Shown piece by piece: positions 1 through 7,365 of a stretch of DNA of 21,334 nt; position 1 is the stretch's first letter; each line of letters begins with the position of its first letter. The stretch is from IMG/VR virus record IMGVR_UViG_3300020179_002076, positions 1 through 21,334 of that record; one strand, given 5' to 3'. Made by a program: the position numbers and the translations under genes. Source of the stretch: a virus. The notes beneath the pieces were generated by a model that saw only the letters and a list, made by a program, of their open reading frames with translations, did not search any database and was not told the origin of the DNA.

Positions 1-2
1 AC

Positions 3-410
3 ACAATAAATCAAAAGATTGAAGAATACAAAGATATCCTAAGCACATTTGGCGACACCGACGACCGTTATAGATTCTTGATTAGTTTGGCTAAGAAGTC
101 GCAGCCTTTTCCTGAGGAATTTAGACTTGAAAACTTCAAGGTCAAAGGTTGTATGAGTCAGGTATGGTTAGTTCCTCAATTAGCAAAAGGAAAAGTTTGG
201 TTCTATAGCGATAGCGACGCTATGATAGTCAAAGGCACCGCTACTTTGGTAAGCGACATTTATTCAGGTAACTCTGCCGAAGAAATATTAGCCAATGATA
301 AAAATCTTATAGTAGAACTTGATTTGGGTAACTTGCTCAGCATGAATAGGCGCAGTGGTACTTACAATATGTTGCTAATGGTAAAAGAGCATGCTAAAAT
401 GTTTATCTAG
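3..410 (+). CDS. SufE-like Fe-S cluster assembly sulfur acceptor (5' end outside window)
   Basis: The reading frame is open from the left edge of the window and ends in TAG. Upstream of the first in-window TTG (position 78) the frame still reads SufE-like sequence (KIEEYKDIL, then DDRYRFLISLAKK), so the true start lies outside and the gene is only partly seen. SufE accepts persulfide sulfur from the cysteine desulfurase SufS during Fe-S cluster assembly in the cytoplasm. The hallmark GC-x-S-Q-V-W motif is present (VKGCMSQVWL) and supplies the acceptor cysteine; the PFPEEFR segment before it is also typical. The C-terminal half (GNSAEEILA) fits the family. In a phage this would be an auxiliary metabolic gene that supports host or phage Fe-S proteins, perhaps the radical SAM protein downstream; that link is inference. 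Confidence 0.85.
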   Translation, partial: TINQKIEEYKDILSTFGDTDDRYRFLISLAKKSQPFPEEFRLENFKVKGCMSQVWLVPQLAKGKVWFYSDSDAMIVKGTATLVSDIYSGNSAEEILANDKNLIVELDLGNLLSMNRRSGTYNMLLMVKEHAKMFI

Positions 411-437
411 CCGCATGACCTCGCTGATGATTTTACA

Positions 438-647
438 ATGACCAAATATGTATTTGTACCTGGCTCAAATTGGAGAAATGAATATCTAGCTTGGTATGAT
501 ATGACCGAAAGTGAAAAATCGGAATGGATAAATTCCGCTAAAGTTTGGCTTTCAGCATTAGAAGAAAAATCGCCGCTAACTTATTCATTTTTAATTTCTA
601 ATTTCAGACATGGTTTGGTGACGGAAGAGAATTTGGATACACTATGA
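438..647 (+). CDS. Small Trp-rich paralogous protein, member 1 (short form)
   Basis: A 69-residue protein of unknown function. It shares with the three other small plus-strand proteins in this block (starting at 644, 3438 and 5500) a core pattern of Trp, a short turn, [LM]-[ST]-E-x-E-K, two residues, W, then N-x-A and an amphipathic helix ending in a Leu/Lys/Pro/Tyr segment (MTESEKSEWINSAKVWLSAL here). It lacks the N-terminal [IV]-A-R-[SC]-[LM]-Y motif of the others, and the frame is closed by the SufE stop, so it is a genuinely shorter version. Its stop codon overlaps the ATG of the next gene, which implies translational coupling. It has no signal peptide or membrane segment. The context (ATP-grasp ligase genes on the opposite strand) suggests a partner or substrate role, but this is only inference. 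Confidence 0.6.
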   Translation: MTKYVFVPGSNWRNEYLAWYDMTESEKSEWINSAKVWLSALEEKSPLTYSFLISNFRHGLVTEENLDTL

Positions 648-904
648 AATATGATATTGAAATGATTAGAACCATAGCTCGTTGCATGTATATAACTCCA
701 TTGGAACATATTCATACTGGATATGACTGGCCAACGAAGCAAAGGGAATGGGAAGCTTTATCTGAAGAACAAAAACAAATATGGTATGATAAAGCTTTGG
801 TTTGGTTAGATGATCTTAAAGAAAAAATGCCAGATGCATATGAGTTTTATATGACATATAGTATTCCTGATTTAGGTGATCGAAATCATCTTTTTAGTGA
901 TTGA
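644..904 (+). CDS. Small Trp-rich paralogous protein, member 2
   Basis: An 86-residue protein of unknown function that starts in an ATGA overlap with the preceding gene. The N-terminus carries the family motif TIARCMY (residues 10-16), and the core reads W-E-A-L-S-E-E-Q-K-Q-I-W-Y-D-K-A followed by a helix LVWLDDLKEKMPDAYEF. The same layout recurs in the proteins starting at 3438 and 5500. The last 19 bases overlap, tail to tail, the end of an ATP-grasp gene on the minus strand, an arrangement repeated twice more in the block. The predicted fold is small and all-helical, without membrane segments. The LS-x-E-E/D-K-x-x-W/Y-x-x-K-A pattern faintly recalls HMG-box helix 2, but that is too weak to name a function. 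Confidence 0.65.
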   Translation: MKYDIEMIRTIARCMYITPLEHIHTGYDWPTKQREWEALSEEQKQIWYDKALVWLDDLKEKMPDAYEFYMTYSIPDLGDRNHLFSD

Positions 905-1845
905 TATATGTCCACTGCATGGTCAATCATATGACCAGCAAGATTGCGAAATGAACAAGCTTCAGTCATTGGAAAATTGGCCGACGGATTTATCTCACAC
1001 AATTTCAATCCGTCTTTAGTTGGAAAAATGTCAACTCGACCCCATTCAATATTTAACGCATCTAATGATCTATTAATTAAATTTTGCATTTCACTAGATG
1101 CTGTTATTGGTAGCTGAACTCTTCCTTCAGCATTTGCAAAATTTGCTTTAAATTTTTCATAGCCCGTAAATGATGGGGGTATAGCCTGCATGGTTGCTTG
1201 AATATTGCGGCCACGTACAGCATGGGCTGTGATCATATAATTCAGATCAAGATATTCCTGTACTACCACTGTGGTATTGTGTTTCTTATTAAATGGATCT
1301 GTAGTAAGTCTGTTGTGAAAATCTTTGCTAGGTAAATGCTTTAGTAAATTACCAGCAACAGTATATAATTCGAATTCATCCTTGCAAAGGGTGACTCTTT
1401 CTGATCCTGCTGAAAATCTCCATTTAATTACGCACGGATATCCAATATTATTTTGTATTTCATCAACAGCATTTTCTGATGAAAGGTCAACAAATATAGT
1501 TTTTGCTGTTGGTATTCCAGCTTGCTCATATTTTTTGTGTGCATTGATTTTATCAAGAGCTTCAACATGAGGTTCAATATCAGTTACAAATATACTTCCG
1601 TGCTTTCTTAAAATTCCAATTTTTTTCAGACCAAGTGGATTCCATACAGCATGTCTCATTATAATAAGGTCTGGTGGTATAATCTTTTCATTGTTAATAT
1701 ACACATCATCACTTACAACTGTGCACATATACGGATTGACATGTAACGCTTCAAAACCCCTTTTGTTTAATTCATCCATAAATCGCCAAGTTTCATACCA
1801 ATGACTTTTCGGTGAAGGAGAAGTGAGAAGCCAAACTCTTTTCAT
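886..1845 (-). CDS. ATP-grasp ligase, RimK/glutathione synthetase-like, paralog 1
   Basis: A 319-residue ATP-grasp enzyme. This superfamily activates a carboxylate as an acyl phosphate with ATP and couples it to an amine or other nucleophile. Visible signatures, in order, are an N-terminal Rossmann-like segment starting MKRVWLLTS; the DK-x(n)-K-x-x-x-x-x-G-I-P linker (DKINAHKKYEQAGIPTAKT); the ATP-binding lysine strand YPCVIKWRFSAGSE; the adenine-binding VVQEYL strand; and the metal-binding acid pair RVDIF and CEINPS (residues 283-288). The gene starts in a 4-base ATGA overlap with the ATP-grasp gene upstream and has AGGA before the ATG. The 3' end overlaps a plus-strand small gene. Substrate and product are unknown; peptide, amino acid or small-molecule ligation are all possible. 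Confidence 0.85.
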   Translation of the reverse strand: MKRVWLLTSPSPKSHWYETWRFMDELNKRGFEALHVNPYMCTVVSDDVYINNEKIIPPDLIIMRHAVWNPLGLKKIGILRKHGSIFVTDIEPHVEALDKINAHKKYEQAGIPTAKTIFVDLSSENAVDEIQNNIGYPCVIKWRFSAGSERVTLCKDEFELYTVAGNLLKHLPSKDFHNRLTTDPFNKKHNTTVVVQEYLDLNYMITAHAVRGRNIQATMQAIPPSFTGYEKFKANFANAEGRVQLPITASSEMQNLINRSLDALNIEWGRVDIFPTKDGLKLCEINPSANFPMTEACSFRNLAGHMIDHAVDIYQSLKR

Positions 1846-2822
1846 TTAATATATCCTGAGGCATATTTTGCTATTTCAAATCCAAGATCCAAGTGGGGAT
1901 TTGAAATAGATAATTGCTTAAATCCACCATTTGTATTTAATTCAATTATAATATATTTTTCTCCATCATGCATAACATCTAATGTGGCCATTGCTAGATT
2001 TAATTTTTGACATGCTAATTCGCAAAGTTTTGCTAAATCATGCGGTATAATAAATTTTCTTCTATAAGAATTTTCTAGACGATTTGATACAAAAAAATCT
2101 GTCTCATTGATTGGGGTTCTTTGTTGAGCCGCCATAGCTTTAAAACCAACAACATGAACTCTTAGAATACCCATCCCAGATATTTTATGGTCTACATATT
2201 TTTGCGCGATTACTGATGCCGGCCATTGAGTACCAACAGGTACTCTAACATATCCATAATCACTTTTCATATCATAAAGTATCATGCAGGCATTAAACGC
2301 ATCCTCCTCATTCATACATTTAAAAACTGCTTGAGCATCACCTGTGCTTCTAGCTTTTATGACTAGAGGATAGCCTATCTCTATTCTCAAATCTTCCAAT
2401 TGAGATTTTAAGAATTCAATTTTTTCTCGTTTAAGTGGTAAATCTATTTTCACTGTTTTAGAAAAATTAATACCTTCTCTCATAAGCATTTCAGCTTGAT
2501 TCCATTTATCATGATATTTTATATGAGAGGTGGCATTATTAATTACAATAGTACCATTGGCTTCAATATCTAAAAGAGTTTTAGCTTCAACATCAAGCCA
2601 CGCTGGACAAGTATCTATCACCAATTTTGGTAGAGGTAGATTGGGAAGATCCGTTATTCTGTATACCCCAGCGTATATTCCAAGCTTATTAAATCCACTA
2701 CGAATATTCATAGGCGTCCAAATGGAAATATGAGTATCAATATTGATTGCCAATTCTTCTGCTCTCATCAATTCTTCATATTTTGCCGTATAACTTCTAG
2801 TTAATAACCAAACATCAAACAT
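1842..2822 (-). CDS. ATP-grasp ligase, paralog 2
   Basis: A 326-residue ATP-grasp protein if started at MFDVWLLTRS, which lines up with the MKRVWLL and MISVWIL starts of its paralogs and has GAGG a few bases upstream. A longer frame from 2864 exists but would run into the divergent gene. Family signatures are the DKWNQAEMLMREGINFSKT linker, YPLVIKARSTGDA (ATP-binding lysine), VIAQKYV (adenine strand), and ATLDVM...IIELNTNGG with the metal-binding Glu and Asn at about residues 294-296. It overlaps the next minus-strand ATP-grasp gene by four bases, so the two are probably co-translated. It has more sequence between the linker and the lysine strand than its paralogs. The ligated substrate is unknown. 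Confidence 0.82.
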   Translation of the reverse strand: MFDVWLLTRSYTAKYEELMRAEELAINIDTHISIWTPMNIRSGFNKLGIYAGVYRITDLPNLPLPKLVIDTCPAWLDVEAKTLLDIEANGTIVINNATSHIKYHDKWNQAEMLMREGINFSKTVKIDLPLKREKIEFLKSQLEDLRIEIGYPLVIKARSTGDAQAVFKCMNEEDAFNACMILYDMKSDYGYVRVPVGTQWPASVIAQKYVDHKISGMGILRVHVVGFKAMAAQQRTPINETDFFVSNRLENSYRRKFIIPHDLAKLCELACQKLNLAMATLDVMHDGEKYIIIELNTNGGFKQLSISNPHLDLGFEIAKYASGYIK

Positions 2823-2856
2823 ATATAACCTCGAATAGTTTTGGAGTTTGATATTT

Positions 2857-3438
2857 ATGGACATGTCTTATTTGAGTGTTGATGCTCCAGAATTTCAATG
2901 TCTGGTGAGAAAAGAATATCTTTATGATCACAAATATGGTCATGGTGAATATGTATCTGGTCGGGCCGTCGCAGTTTGTTTTAGAATTGGTATTGCTCCG
3001 ACATTTGATGTGCTAATGGACAATGGTGTCTTTTGGACAAGATTGCCAATAATTGCTTTATGCTGGAAAACAGATGCTGAAAAATTACCATTACATCATC
3101 ATGTGATGTGGGACTGCCATTCACAATTTGGTAATGTAAGAATTAGACCAGCATTTAAAAATATGAAAACAACTCTGCTATGTGAAGATGGAGTTTCAAG
3201 AGAAGGTAAATATTTGTTCACAGTTGAATGTGCATATCCAGATGGTAAAGCATATCCAGATCACAGAAATGTTTTGTCATTTGTAAAAACTGGACATATG
3301 TTTGAAGTCAATACTGGTCATTTTTTCATGTTTCCAAATTATAGAGTTTTATGGGGCGATAATCCAAATTTAGATAATATGCGTTATAAAATTGATAGCA
3401 AAACATATAGTGTTAGAGAATCATTGAAAGATAAGTGA
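2857..3438 (+). CDS. Conserved-looking protein of unknown function
   Basis: A 193-residue protein that I do not recognise. It is rich in aromatic residues, His and Cys, with segments such as LPLHHHVMWDCHSQFGN and NTGHFFMFPNYRVLWGD that look like beta-sandwich or jelly-roll strands; no catalytic motif is certain. ATG at 2857 is chosen because GGAG lies about 12 bases upstream; a TTG at 2848 and another ATG at 2863 are possible. The start is only 34 bases from the start of the divergent ATP-grasp gene, so their regulatory signals must lie inside each other's 5' regions. It ends in a GTGATG overlap with the next small gene, which suggests that the two are made together. Confidence 0.6.
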   Translation: MDMSYLSVDAPEFQCLVRKEYLYDHKYGHGEYVSGRAVAVCFRIGIAPTFDVLMDNGVFWTRLPIIALCWKTDAEKLPLHHHVMWDCHSQFGNVRIRPAFKNMKTTLLCEDGVSREGKYLFTVECAYPDGKAYPDHRNVLSFVKTGHMFEVNTGHFFMFPNYRVLWGDNPNLDNMRYKIDSKTYSVRESLKDK

Positions 3439-3719
3439 TGACTATATTATTAGAGGTTGCTCGGTCTCTTTATATTTTTTCCGAACCATCAAGAAGAATT
3501 GAAAATTGGCTTTATCTTCAGCATATAAATGAAGCATTTGCTGTAGACGAAAATTGGTGCAATCTATCAGATGACGAACGTCAAATTTGGTTAGATAAAG
3601 CAAAGCAGTATATGAATGAATTGAAATTACATTTTCCTGAGGTATATGAATCCATCATGAAAAATACAATTTGTGTAAATTCTAAGCCGATGTGGTGGAA
3701 GACCGATATTTCTGCATAA
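3438..3719 (+). CDS. Small Trp-rich paralogous protein, member 3
   Basis: A 93-residue member of the small family in this block. It has the N-terminal EVARSLYIF motif (residues 6-14) and the core W-C-N-L-S-D-D-E-R-Q-I-W-L-D-K-A (about residues 46-61), then a helix with LKLHFPEVYES. The C-terminus ends MWWKTDISA; member 4 likewise ends in a WW pair. The ATG at 3438 overlaps the stop of the gene before it. The last 38 bases overlap the 3' end of an ATP-grasp gene on the opposite strand. There is no signal peptide or membrane segment. The function is unknown; repeated pairing with ATP-grasp genes makes a substrate, carrier or adaptor role worth testing. Confidence 0.65.
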   Translation: MTILLEVARSLYIFSEPSRRIENWLYLQHINEAFAVDENWCNLSDDERQIWLDKAKQYMNELKLHFPEVYESIMKNTICVNSKPMWWKTDISA

Positions 3720-4656
3720 TATGATCCACTATATCTTTCGCAATATTCTCTCTACATGCAATTGATGGTATTCCAAATGCACCACTACCATTCAATTCGC
3801 ATACCTTATATCCATCATTAGTGACAAATATTTCGGCGCGGACAAAATCTAAACCTAATGCATCCAATGAAGATACAAAAATATTTGATGACTCATTTGA
3901 AGGCTTTTGTTGAATTGTCATGCCATATTTTTCAAATATATTTAGTAGAGGGCTATTTCTGTAAGTAGTTTTTTGTAAATGTGAACTCTTTCCATAGACC
4001 ATTGTTGTATAAAATTTATCTCTACCCGCACTTGTAAAAACTAACATGTATTTTGCATTTATTAATTCTTGTATCACAAATGATGTAGGTTTTGGCCGCA
4101 CCTTACCCATAATCATATCTAAAGATAATTGCATATTCTCAATTGCATATCTAAGATCATTTGGATTCATACATGTAAAAAGTCCGCCGGCACTCCAACC
4201 ATAATTTGGTTTGATAATACAAGGCCAACCTATATTTTCTTCAGCAGTTTTAATCATATTATCAATTGGCATTTTAATGTCAACACCAATTGTTTTGGGA
4301 ATTGGTATATTAGCAGTCTTTAATTTATGATACATCTTTATCTTATCAGTATATTCAATTATATTATCAGGATTATTTAATATGAATGTTCCCATTGATT
4401 GTAGCTTTTTCATTTTATGTTTCCAATAATCACCTGTCAAGAAAGTTTTTATCAATGCTATATCTGGTGCCTCAAGTAGCTCGCCCTCATATTCAAGGTA
4501 ATTGCTATCATTACGTATGATTAGACTTGGAGTATCAATAACCCTTACAATACATCCACGCTTTTCAAATTCTGTAGATAGTGTTGAATATTGATAGTGT
4601 GTTCTTAAATCTTTCCAATTAGAAAAATAATTACCTAATATCCACACGCTAATCAT
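3682..4656 (-). CDS. ATP-grasp ligase, paralog 3
   Basis: A 324-residue ATP-grasp protein. It starts MISVWILGNYFSNWKD, which aligns with the starts of paralogs 1 and 2, behind a good AGGAAG ribosome site. Signatures in order are YTDKIKMYHKLKTANIPIPKT (domain linker), WPCIIKPNYGWSAGG (ATP-binding lysine plus Gly-rich loop), FVIQELI (adenine strand), and VRAEIFVTNDGYKVCELNGSGAFG with the metal-binding Glu-Leu-Asn near residues 287-289. The catalytic set looks intact, so this is not a decayed copy. It overlaps the gene upstream by 4 bases (ATGA) and the small plus-strand gene at its 3' end by 38 bases. The substrate is unknown. Confidence 0.85.
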   Translation of the reverse strand: MISVWILGNYFSNWKDLRTHYQYSTLSTEFEKRGCIVRVIDTPSLIIRNDSNYLEYEGELLEAPDIALIKTFLTGDYWKHKMKKLQSMGTFILNNPDNIIEYTDKIKMYHKLKTANIPIPKTIGVDIKMPIDNMIKTAEENIGWPCIIKPNYGWSAGGLFTCMNPNDLRYAIENMQLSLDMIMGKVRPKPTSFVIQELINAKYMLVFTSAGRDKFYTTMVYGKSSHLQKTTYRNSPLLNIFEKYGMTIQQKPSNESSNIFVSSLDALGLDFVRAEIFVTNDGYKVCELNGSGAFGIPSIACRENIAKDIVDHIMQKYRSSTTSA

Positions 4657-5501
4657 CTTATACTTCCTATAATATAATCCGTAATAATTTTACCCATGTT
4701 TATTTCGTGAACTTTTTCAAATCCTTGAAAACCGCCGGGTGAATTTATCTCACATATGATATAACCATCATGATCAAATAATATATCAAGTCTTGCCAAT
4801 TCTAAACCAAAATGCGTAACGGCTGGTTCCACAGTTTTTCTTAGCTCATCAGTTATTGGATATGGTTTTCTTGATGATAGATGCTCTGGTTTTTTGTATG
4901 CTAAAAAGGAATTATCTCCATCTGGCGCCTTTGCGACATGCGCGCGTACTATACCATTGACCCAACCCAATGCCATATAATCACCAGAATAATTTATGTA
5001 TTTTTGTGCGATCATTGTGATATCACCAAATTCTTTAGAAAATCTTCGTGCAATTATATACAATTCATTTTCATCATGACACAATTCCACACCAATACCA
5101 TGTGCGCCATATCGTCTCTTTATCACACAAGGAAACCCTATTTCATCTCCAATTTTTTCCGCATACCAATTTTCAAATGGAATTGGTATTAATAGTGTCT
5201 TAGGTACTCGATAACCCATTCTCATTAATTCTTTATATTTTTTCCATTTGTCAGAAACAATATAATGTGCATCTAATTTGTTTATGAATCTGGTGCCACT
5301 TAATTCCATCTGTTTTAGTTTTGGATAGTCGCTGCCTTTGCAATTTCTGAGAATTGCAATATCAGCGGATTTAATTTTATCTGGTGTTAAAATTTCTACA
5401 TGCATATTGGCCTGTCGCAGATTATTTGCGATAGACTCCATTTCATACATTTCAGGACCAGGATTATGAATCAATGTTATCATCAAAATATATACCATCA
5501 T
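4653..5501 (-). CDS. ATP-grasp ligase, paralog 4
   Basis: A 282-residue ATP-grasp protein, the shortest of the five. Motifs seen are SDKWKKYKELMRMGYRVPKT, FPCVIKRRYGAHGIGVELC (ATP-binding lysine and a well-formed Gly-rich loop), MIAQKYINYSGDYMALGWV, and ARLDILFDHDGYIICEINSPGGFQGFE with metal ligands at about residues 251-253. Of the five it looks closest to classical RimK/D-Ala ligase-type grasp enzymes. The start is uncertain: ATG at 5501 overlaps the start of the divergent small gene, while ATG at 5483 (MITLIHNPG) gives a paralog-like N-terminus; neither has a clear ribosome site. The gene is translationally coupled to paralog 3. The product is unknown. Confidence 0.83.
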   Translation of the reverse strand: MMVYILMITLIHNPGPEMYEMESIANNLRQANMHVEILTPDKIKSADIAILRNCKGSDYPKLKQMELSGTRFINKLDAHYIVSDKWKKYKELMRMGYRVPKTLLIPIPFENWYAEKIGDEIGFPCVIKRRYGAHGIGVELCHDENELYIIARRFSKEFGDITMIAQKYINYSGDYMALGWVNGIVRAHVAKAPDGDNSFLAYKKPEHLSSRKPYPITDELRKTVEPAVTHFGLELARLDILFDHDGYIICEINSPGGFQGFEKVHEINMGKIITDYIIGSIR

Positions 5502-5766
5502 GAATAATCAGTTAATAATAACCATAGCCAGGTCGCTTTATTTTTCTGATGCGAACATTATGTTTGGTTGGCAAGGTTGGGCTTATAAGCAAGCGACAGA
5601 GTGGCGCAAGCTTCATGATCTATGGGACACAATGTCAGAAAATGAAAAGACTAAATGGATAAACAAGGCTAAAATAATTTTATCCGATATTAAATCTACT
5701 CAGACTGATTTGTATGAATTACTAGTCAATAATCAAATGGATGATGGTTTTCGTTGGTGGGCATAG
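5500..5766 (+). CDS. Small Trp-rich paralogous protein, member 4
   Basis: An 88-residue family member with the ITIARSLYF motif at residues 7-15, the core W-D-T-M-S-E-N-E-K-T-K-W-I-N-K-A, a helix IILSDIKSTQTDLYEL, and a C-terminus ending GFRWWA. The start lies back to back with an ATP-grasp gene on the minus strand, and its end overlaps another ATP-grasp gene tail to tail by 34 bases. No Shine-Dalgarno sequence is obvious. Like its paralogs it is predicted soluble and helical. The function is unknown. Confidence 0.65.
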   Translation: MNNQLIITIARSLYFSDANIMFGWQGWAYKQATEWRKLHDLWDTMSENEKTKWINKAKIILSDIKSTQTDLYELLVNNQMDDGFRWWA

Positions 5767-6659
5767 ACCATCTTTTGATATAGATGATCAACTAATATAT
5801 CTGATATATTTTTTAGATGTGTCATTGTGGCCCAACTATGGGATGCTTGAGGATTGACTTCGCATACCTTATATGTACCCTCATCTATCATTATATCCAT
5901 TCTTGCGGAATTAAGCTTCAAGCTTTTTAATACACCAGATGCTAAATTTTGAATTTCAAAATTGATCTTATAAGGTAAAGTTATCACATCCTTTCGCAGA
6001 TTACTTTTAAATGATCGATCATATGGATGAAACTGAACTACGGCATGATGTATATCACCAATACTGTGAACTTGAATAACAGTTTGATTAGTAACTAATT
6101 TTTGTATTATGATGGTATCAAATAGAGTCTCAGATAATTTGTGAATTTTTGCTATCTCATTTTTGTTTTTGATTATACGATATAGATCAAATGGAGTCTC
6201 GCATATTTCAACACCTATCTTACCATAACCGTGCATCCACTTTGCAACGCATGGCCATTCTATGGCATCAAGTATATTATCATCAAATGGTAATTTGAGA
6301 TATAGTGTTTTTGGTATGGGTATACCATCGCTTTCAAGTTTTTTAAATAATGCAATTTTATTTGACGCTTGATAATGAGCATCGATATCATTGAGAAAAA
6401 CTGTACCATAAGTTTCTAATGATTTTAGATTTTGATATATGTCATTACGAATAATCATTGCTCGCAAAAATACCATATTGGGCATTTCTACCTGCATATC
6501 TTTGTATGATAGATTTGGTGCAAATTTTAGCTTAAAAAGATCAACCGCCAAATGAGTAAATCCCTTTTGGCGAATTGATGAGCCTATTTCAGCATGATCA
6601 AAATTTTCTTCTAATGGAATATCTGGATAGCTATAATTTGCTGTCCATGCTATAGTCAT
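5733..6659 (-). CDS. ATP-grasp ligase, paralog 5
   Basis: A 308-residue ATP-grasp protein, the first of the minus-strand array in transcription order. Motifs are ASNKIALFKKLESDGIPIPKT (linker), WPCVAKWMHGYGKIGVEIC (ATP-binding lysine and Gly-rich loop), TIIIQKLVTNQTVIQVHSIG, and ARMDIMIDEGTYKVCEVNPQASHSW with Glu-Val-Asn near residues 267-269. The C-terminal helix (SDILVDHLYQKMVYA) resembles paralog 1 (GHMIDHAVDIY) and paralog 3 (AKDIVDHIMQKY), which supports duplication from one ancestor. No clear ribosome site is visible upstream. The 3' end overlaps the small plus-strand gene by 34 bases. The substrate is unknown. Confidence 0.84.
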   Translation of the reverse strand: MTIAWTANYSYPDIPLEENFDHAEIGSSIRQKGFTHLAVDLFKLKFAPNLSYKDMQVEMPNMVFLRAMIIRNDIYQNLKSLETYGTVFLNDIDAHYQASNKIALFKKLESDGIPIPKTLYLKLPFDDNILDAIEWPCVAKWMHGYGKIGVEICETPFDLYRIIKNKNEIAKIHKLSETLFDTIIIQKLVTNQTVIQVHSIGDIHHAVVQFHPYDRSFKSNLRKDVITLPYKINFEIQNLASGVLKSLKLNSARMDIMIDEGTYKVCEVNPQASHSWATMTHLKNISDILVDHLYQKMVYAHQRKPSSI

Positions 6660-6737
6660 TAGTTATACCAGCTAGTCTTAGCCTCTCCAAAATATTCTCT
6701 GGCCAGACCAAGAAACACCATTATCATATGCATAGTA

Positions 6738-7010
6738 TTAAGCCTTAGTTTTTGGCTTGCGGCCCTTAGTCTTAGGTGCAGGCGCTGGTGCTACTGGCTT
6801 TGGTGTACGTGGCTTGCGAGCAACCTTTTCCTTCACTTCCTTGACCTCAGCCTCGACCTTCTCGACAACCTTTACAGCTTCGGCTTGAACAGCTTCAACC
6901 TTAGCCTCTACCTTCTCGACTACTTCTTTGATTTCAGCCTTAACCTCATCAAGTTTCTTCTCGGCCTCGACCCTCTTCAATCCAAGCCATACTAGAATTT
7001 TTGCAAACAT
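6738..7010 (-). CDS. Small coiled-coil protein with Lys/Pro-rich basic tail
   Basis: A 90-residue protein preceded by an AGGAGG ribosome site. Residues 1-13 (MFAKILVWLGLKR) form a short hydrophobic, amphipathic start. Residues 14-64 are a continuous heptad-like run built from E/K/V/A units such as VEKVEAKVEAVQAEA, a strong predicted coiled coil. Residues 65-90 are basic and proline-rich (RKPRTPKPVAPAPAPK, then KGRKPKTKA), resembling the tails of nucleic-acid-binding or phasin/histone-H1-like proteins. Its codon use is more GC-rich than that of the ATP-grasp genes next to it. It may bind DNA or associate with membranes through the N-terminus; the specific function is unknown. Confidence 0.65.
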   Translation of the reverse strand: MFAKILVWLGLKRVEAEKKLDEVKAEIKEVVEKVEAKVEAVQAEAVKVVEKVEAEVKEVKEKVARKPRTPKPVAPAPAPKTKGRKPKTKA

Positions 7011-7065
7011 GGTTCCTCCTAATGCGATATATCGCGCATTTATGTATACGACATTTGGATACTAA

Positions 7066-7123
7066 CAAATGGCTAATTAGTACCAAAGTAGCCAAGTTTA
7101 TCCCTGTACAGAATAGCCATTTG
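7066..7123. repeat. 10-bp perfect inverted repeat around a promoter (operator candidate)
   Basis: CAAATGGCTA at 7066-7075 is repeated as its exact reverse complement TAGCCATTTG at 7114-7123. A further half-site, TAGCCA, lies at 7089-7094. The right arm falls between the -35 and -10 boxes of the promoter at 7105-7133, where a bound repressor would block polymerase. A separate short stem AATGCG/CGCATT with an 8-base loop lies at 7021-7040. Symmetry and position suggest a regulatory protein site; no regulator is identified. Confidence 0.45.
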
Positions 7124-7133
7124 CCTGTATAAT
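7105..7133 (+). promoter_or_regulatory. Promoter TGTACA-N17-TATAAT
   Basis: The -35 box TGTACA (7105-7110) and the -10 box TATAAT (7128-7133) are 17 bases apart. The same -35 sequence and spacing occur at 8048, 8426, 10462 and 14932. It precedes the small gene at 7162 and rules out the in-frame ATG at 7132, which lies inside the -10 box. Confidence 0.7.
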
Positions 7134-7161
7134 GGCCTTTGAAAGGAAACAGGTAATCAGT

Positions 7162-7365
7162 ATGCATGATACTATTCGAATTCAAGTTCAATATCTTTCC
7201 GACGGCGGTATTCCGCTTGGTGATTGGAGAGATATGACCTTTGTCAGCAATCCAACACAGCAAATGATTTACAATCATATGTTGGCTGCGAAGAAGTCAT
7301 GGCCTCGCGCGCGCGTGCGCGCAGTTAATAAGCAGGGTCAATTGCTGGATATGCTATCCTCATGA
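7162..7365 (+). CDS. Small phage protein of unknown function
   Basis: A 67-residue protein starting MHDTIRIQVQYLSDGG. The start at 7162 is chosen over the longer frame from 7132 because the latter's ATG sits in the promoter -10 box; AAGGAAA lies about a dozen bases upstream of the chosen ATG. The sequence has an N-terminal beta-strand region and a central segment (NPTQQMIYNHMLAAKK) followed by an Arg-rich stretch (PRARVRAVNK) encoded by a CG-alternating tract. It ends in an ATGA overlap with the methyltransferase gene, so the two are likely co-translated. I do not recognise a family. Confidence 0.6.
   Translation: MHDTIRIQVQYLSDGGIPLGDWRDMTFVSNPTQQMIYNHMLAAKKSWPRARVRAVNKQGQLLDMLSS

Noticed and set aside
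438-5766. HMG-box identity for the small Trp-rich proteins, based on the LSxEEKxxW/YxxKA pattern.
   Set aside because: Only one helix-like segment resembles the HMG box, and the rest of the fold signature is missing.
6659-6733. A 24-codon minus-strand frame between the coiled-coil gene and ATP-grasp paralog 5, ending in TAATG with the latter and containing LAREYFGE.
   Set aside because: Too short, with no ribosome site. The faint likeness to the IARSLY motif of the small proteins is interesting but not enough to call a gene; it may be a remnant.
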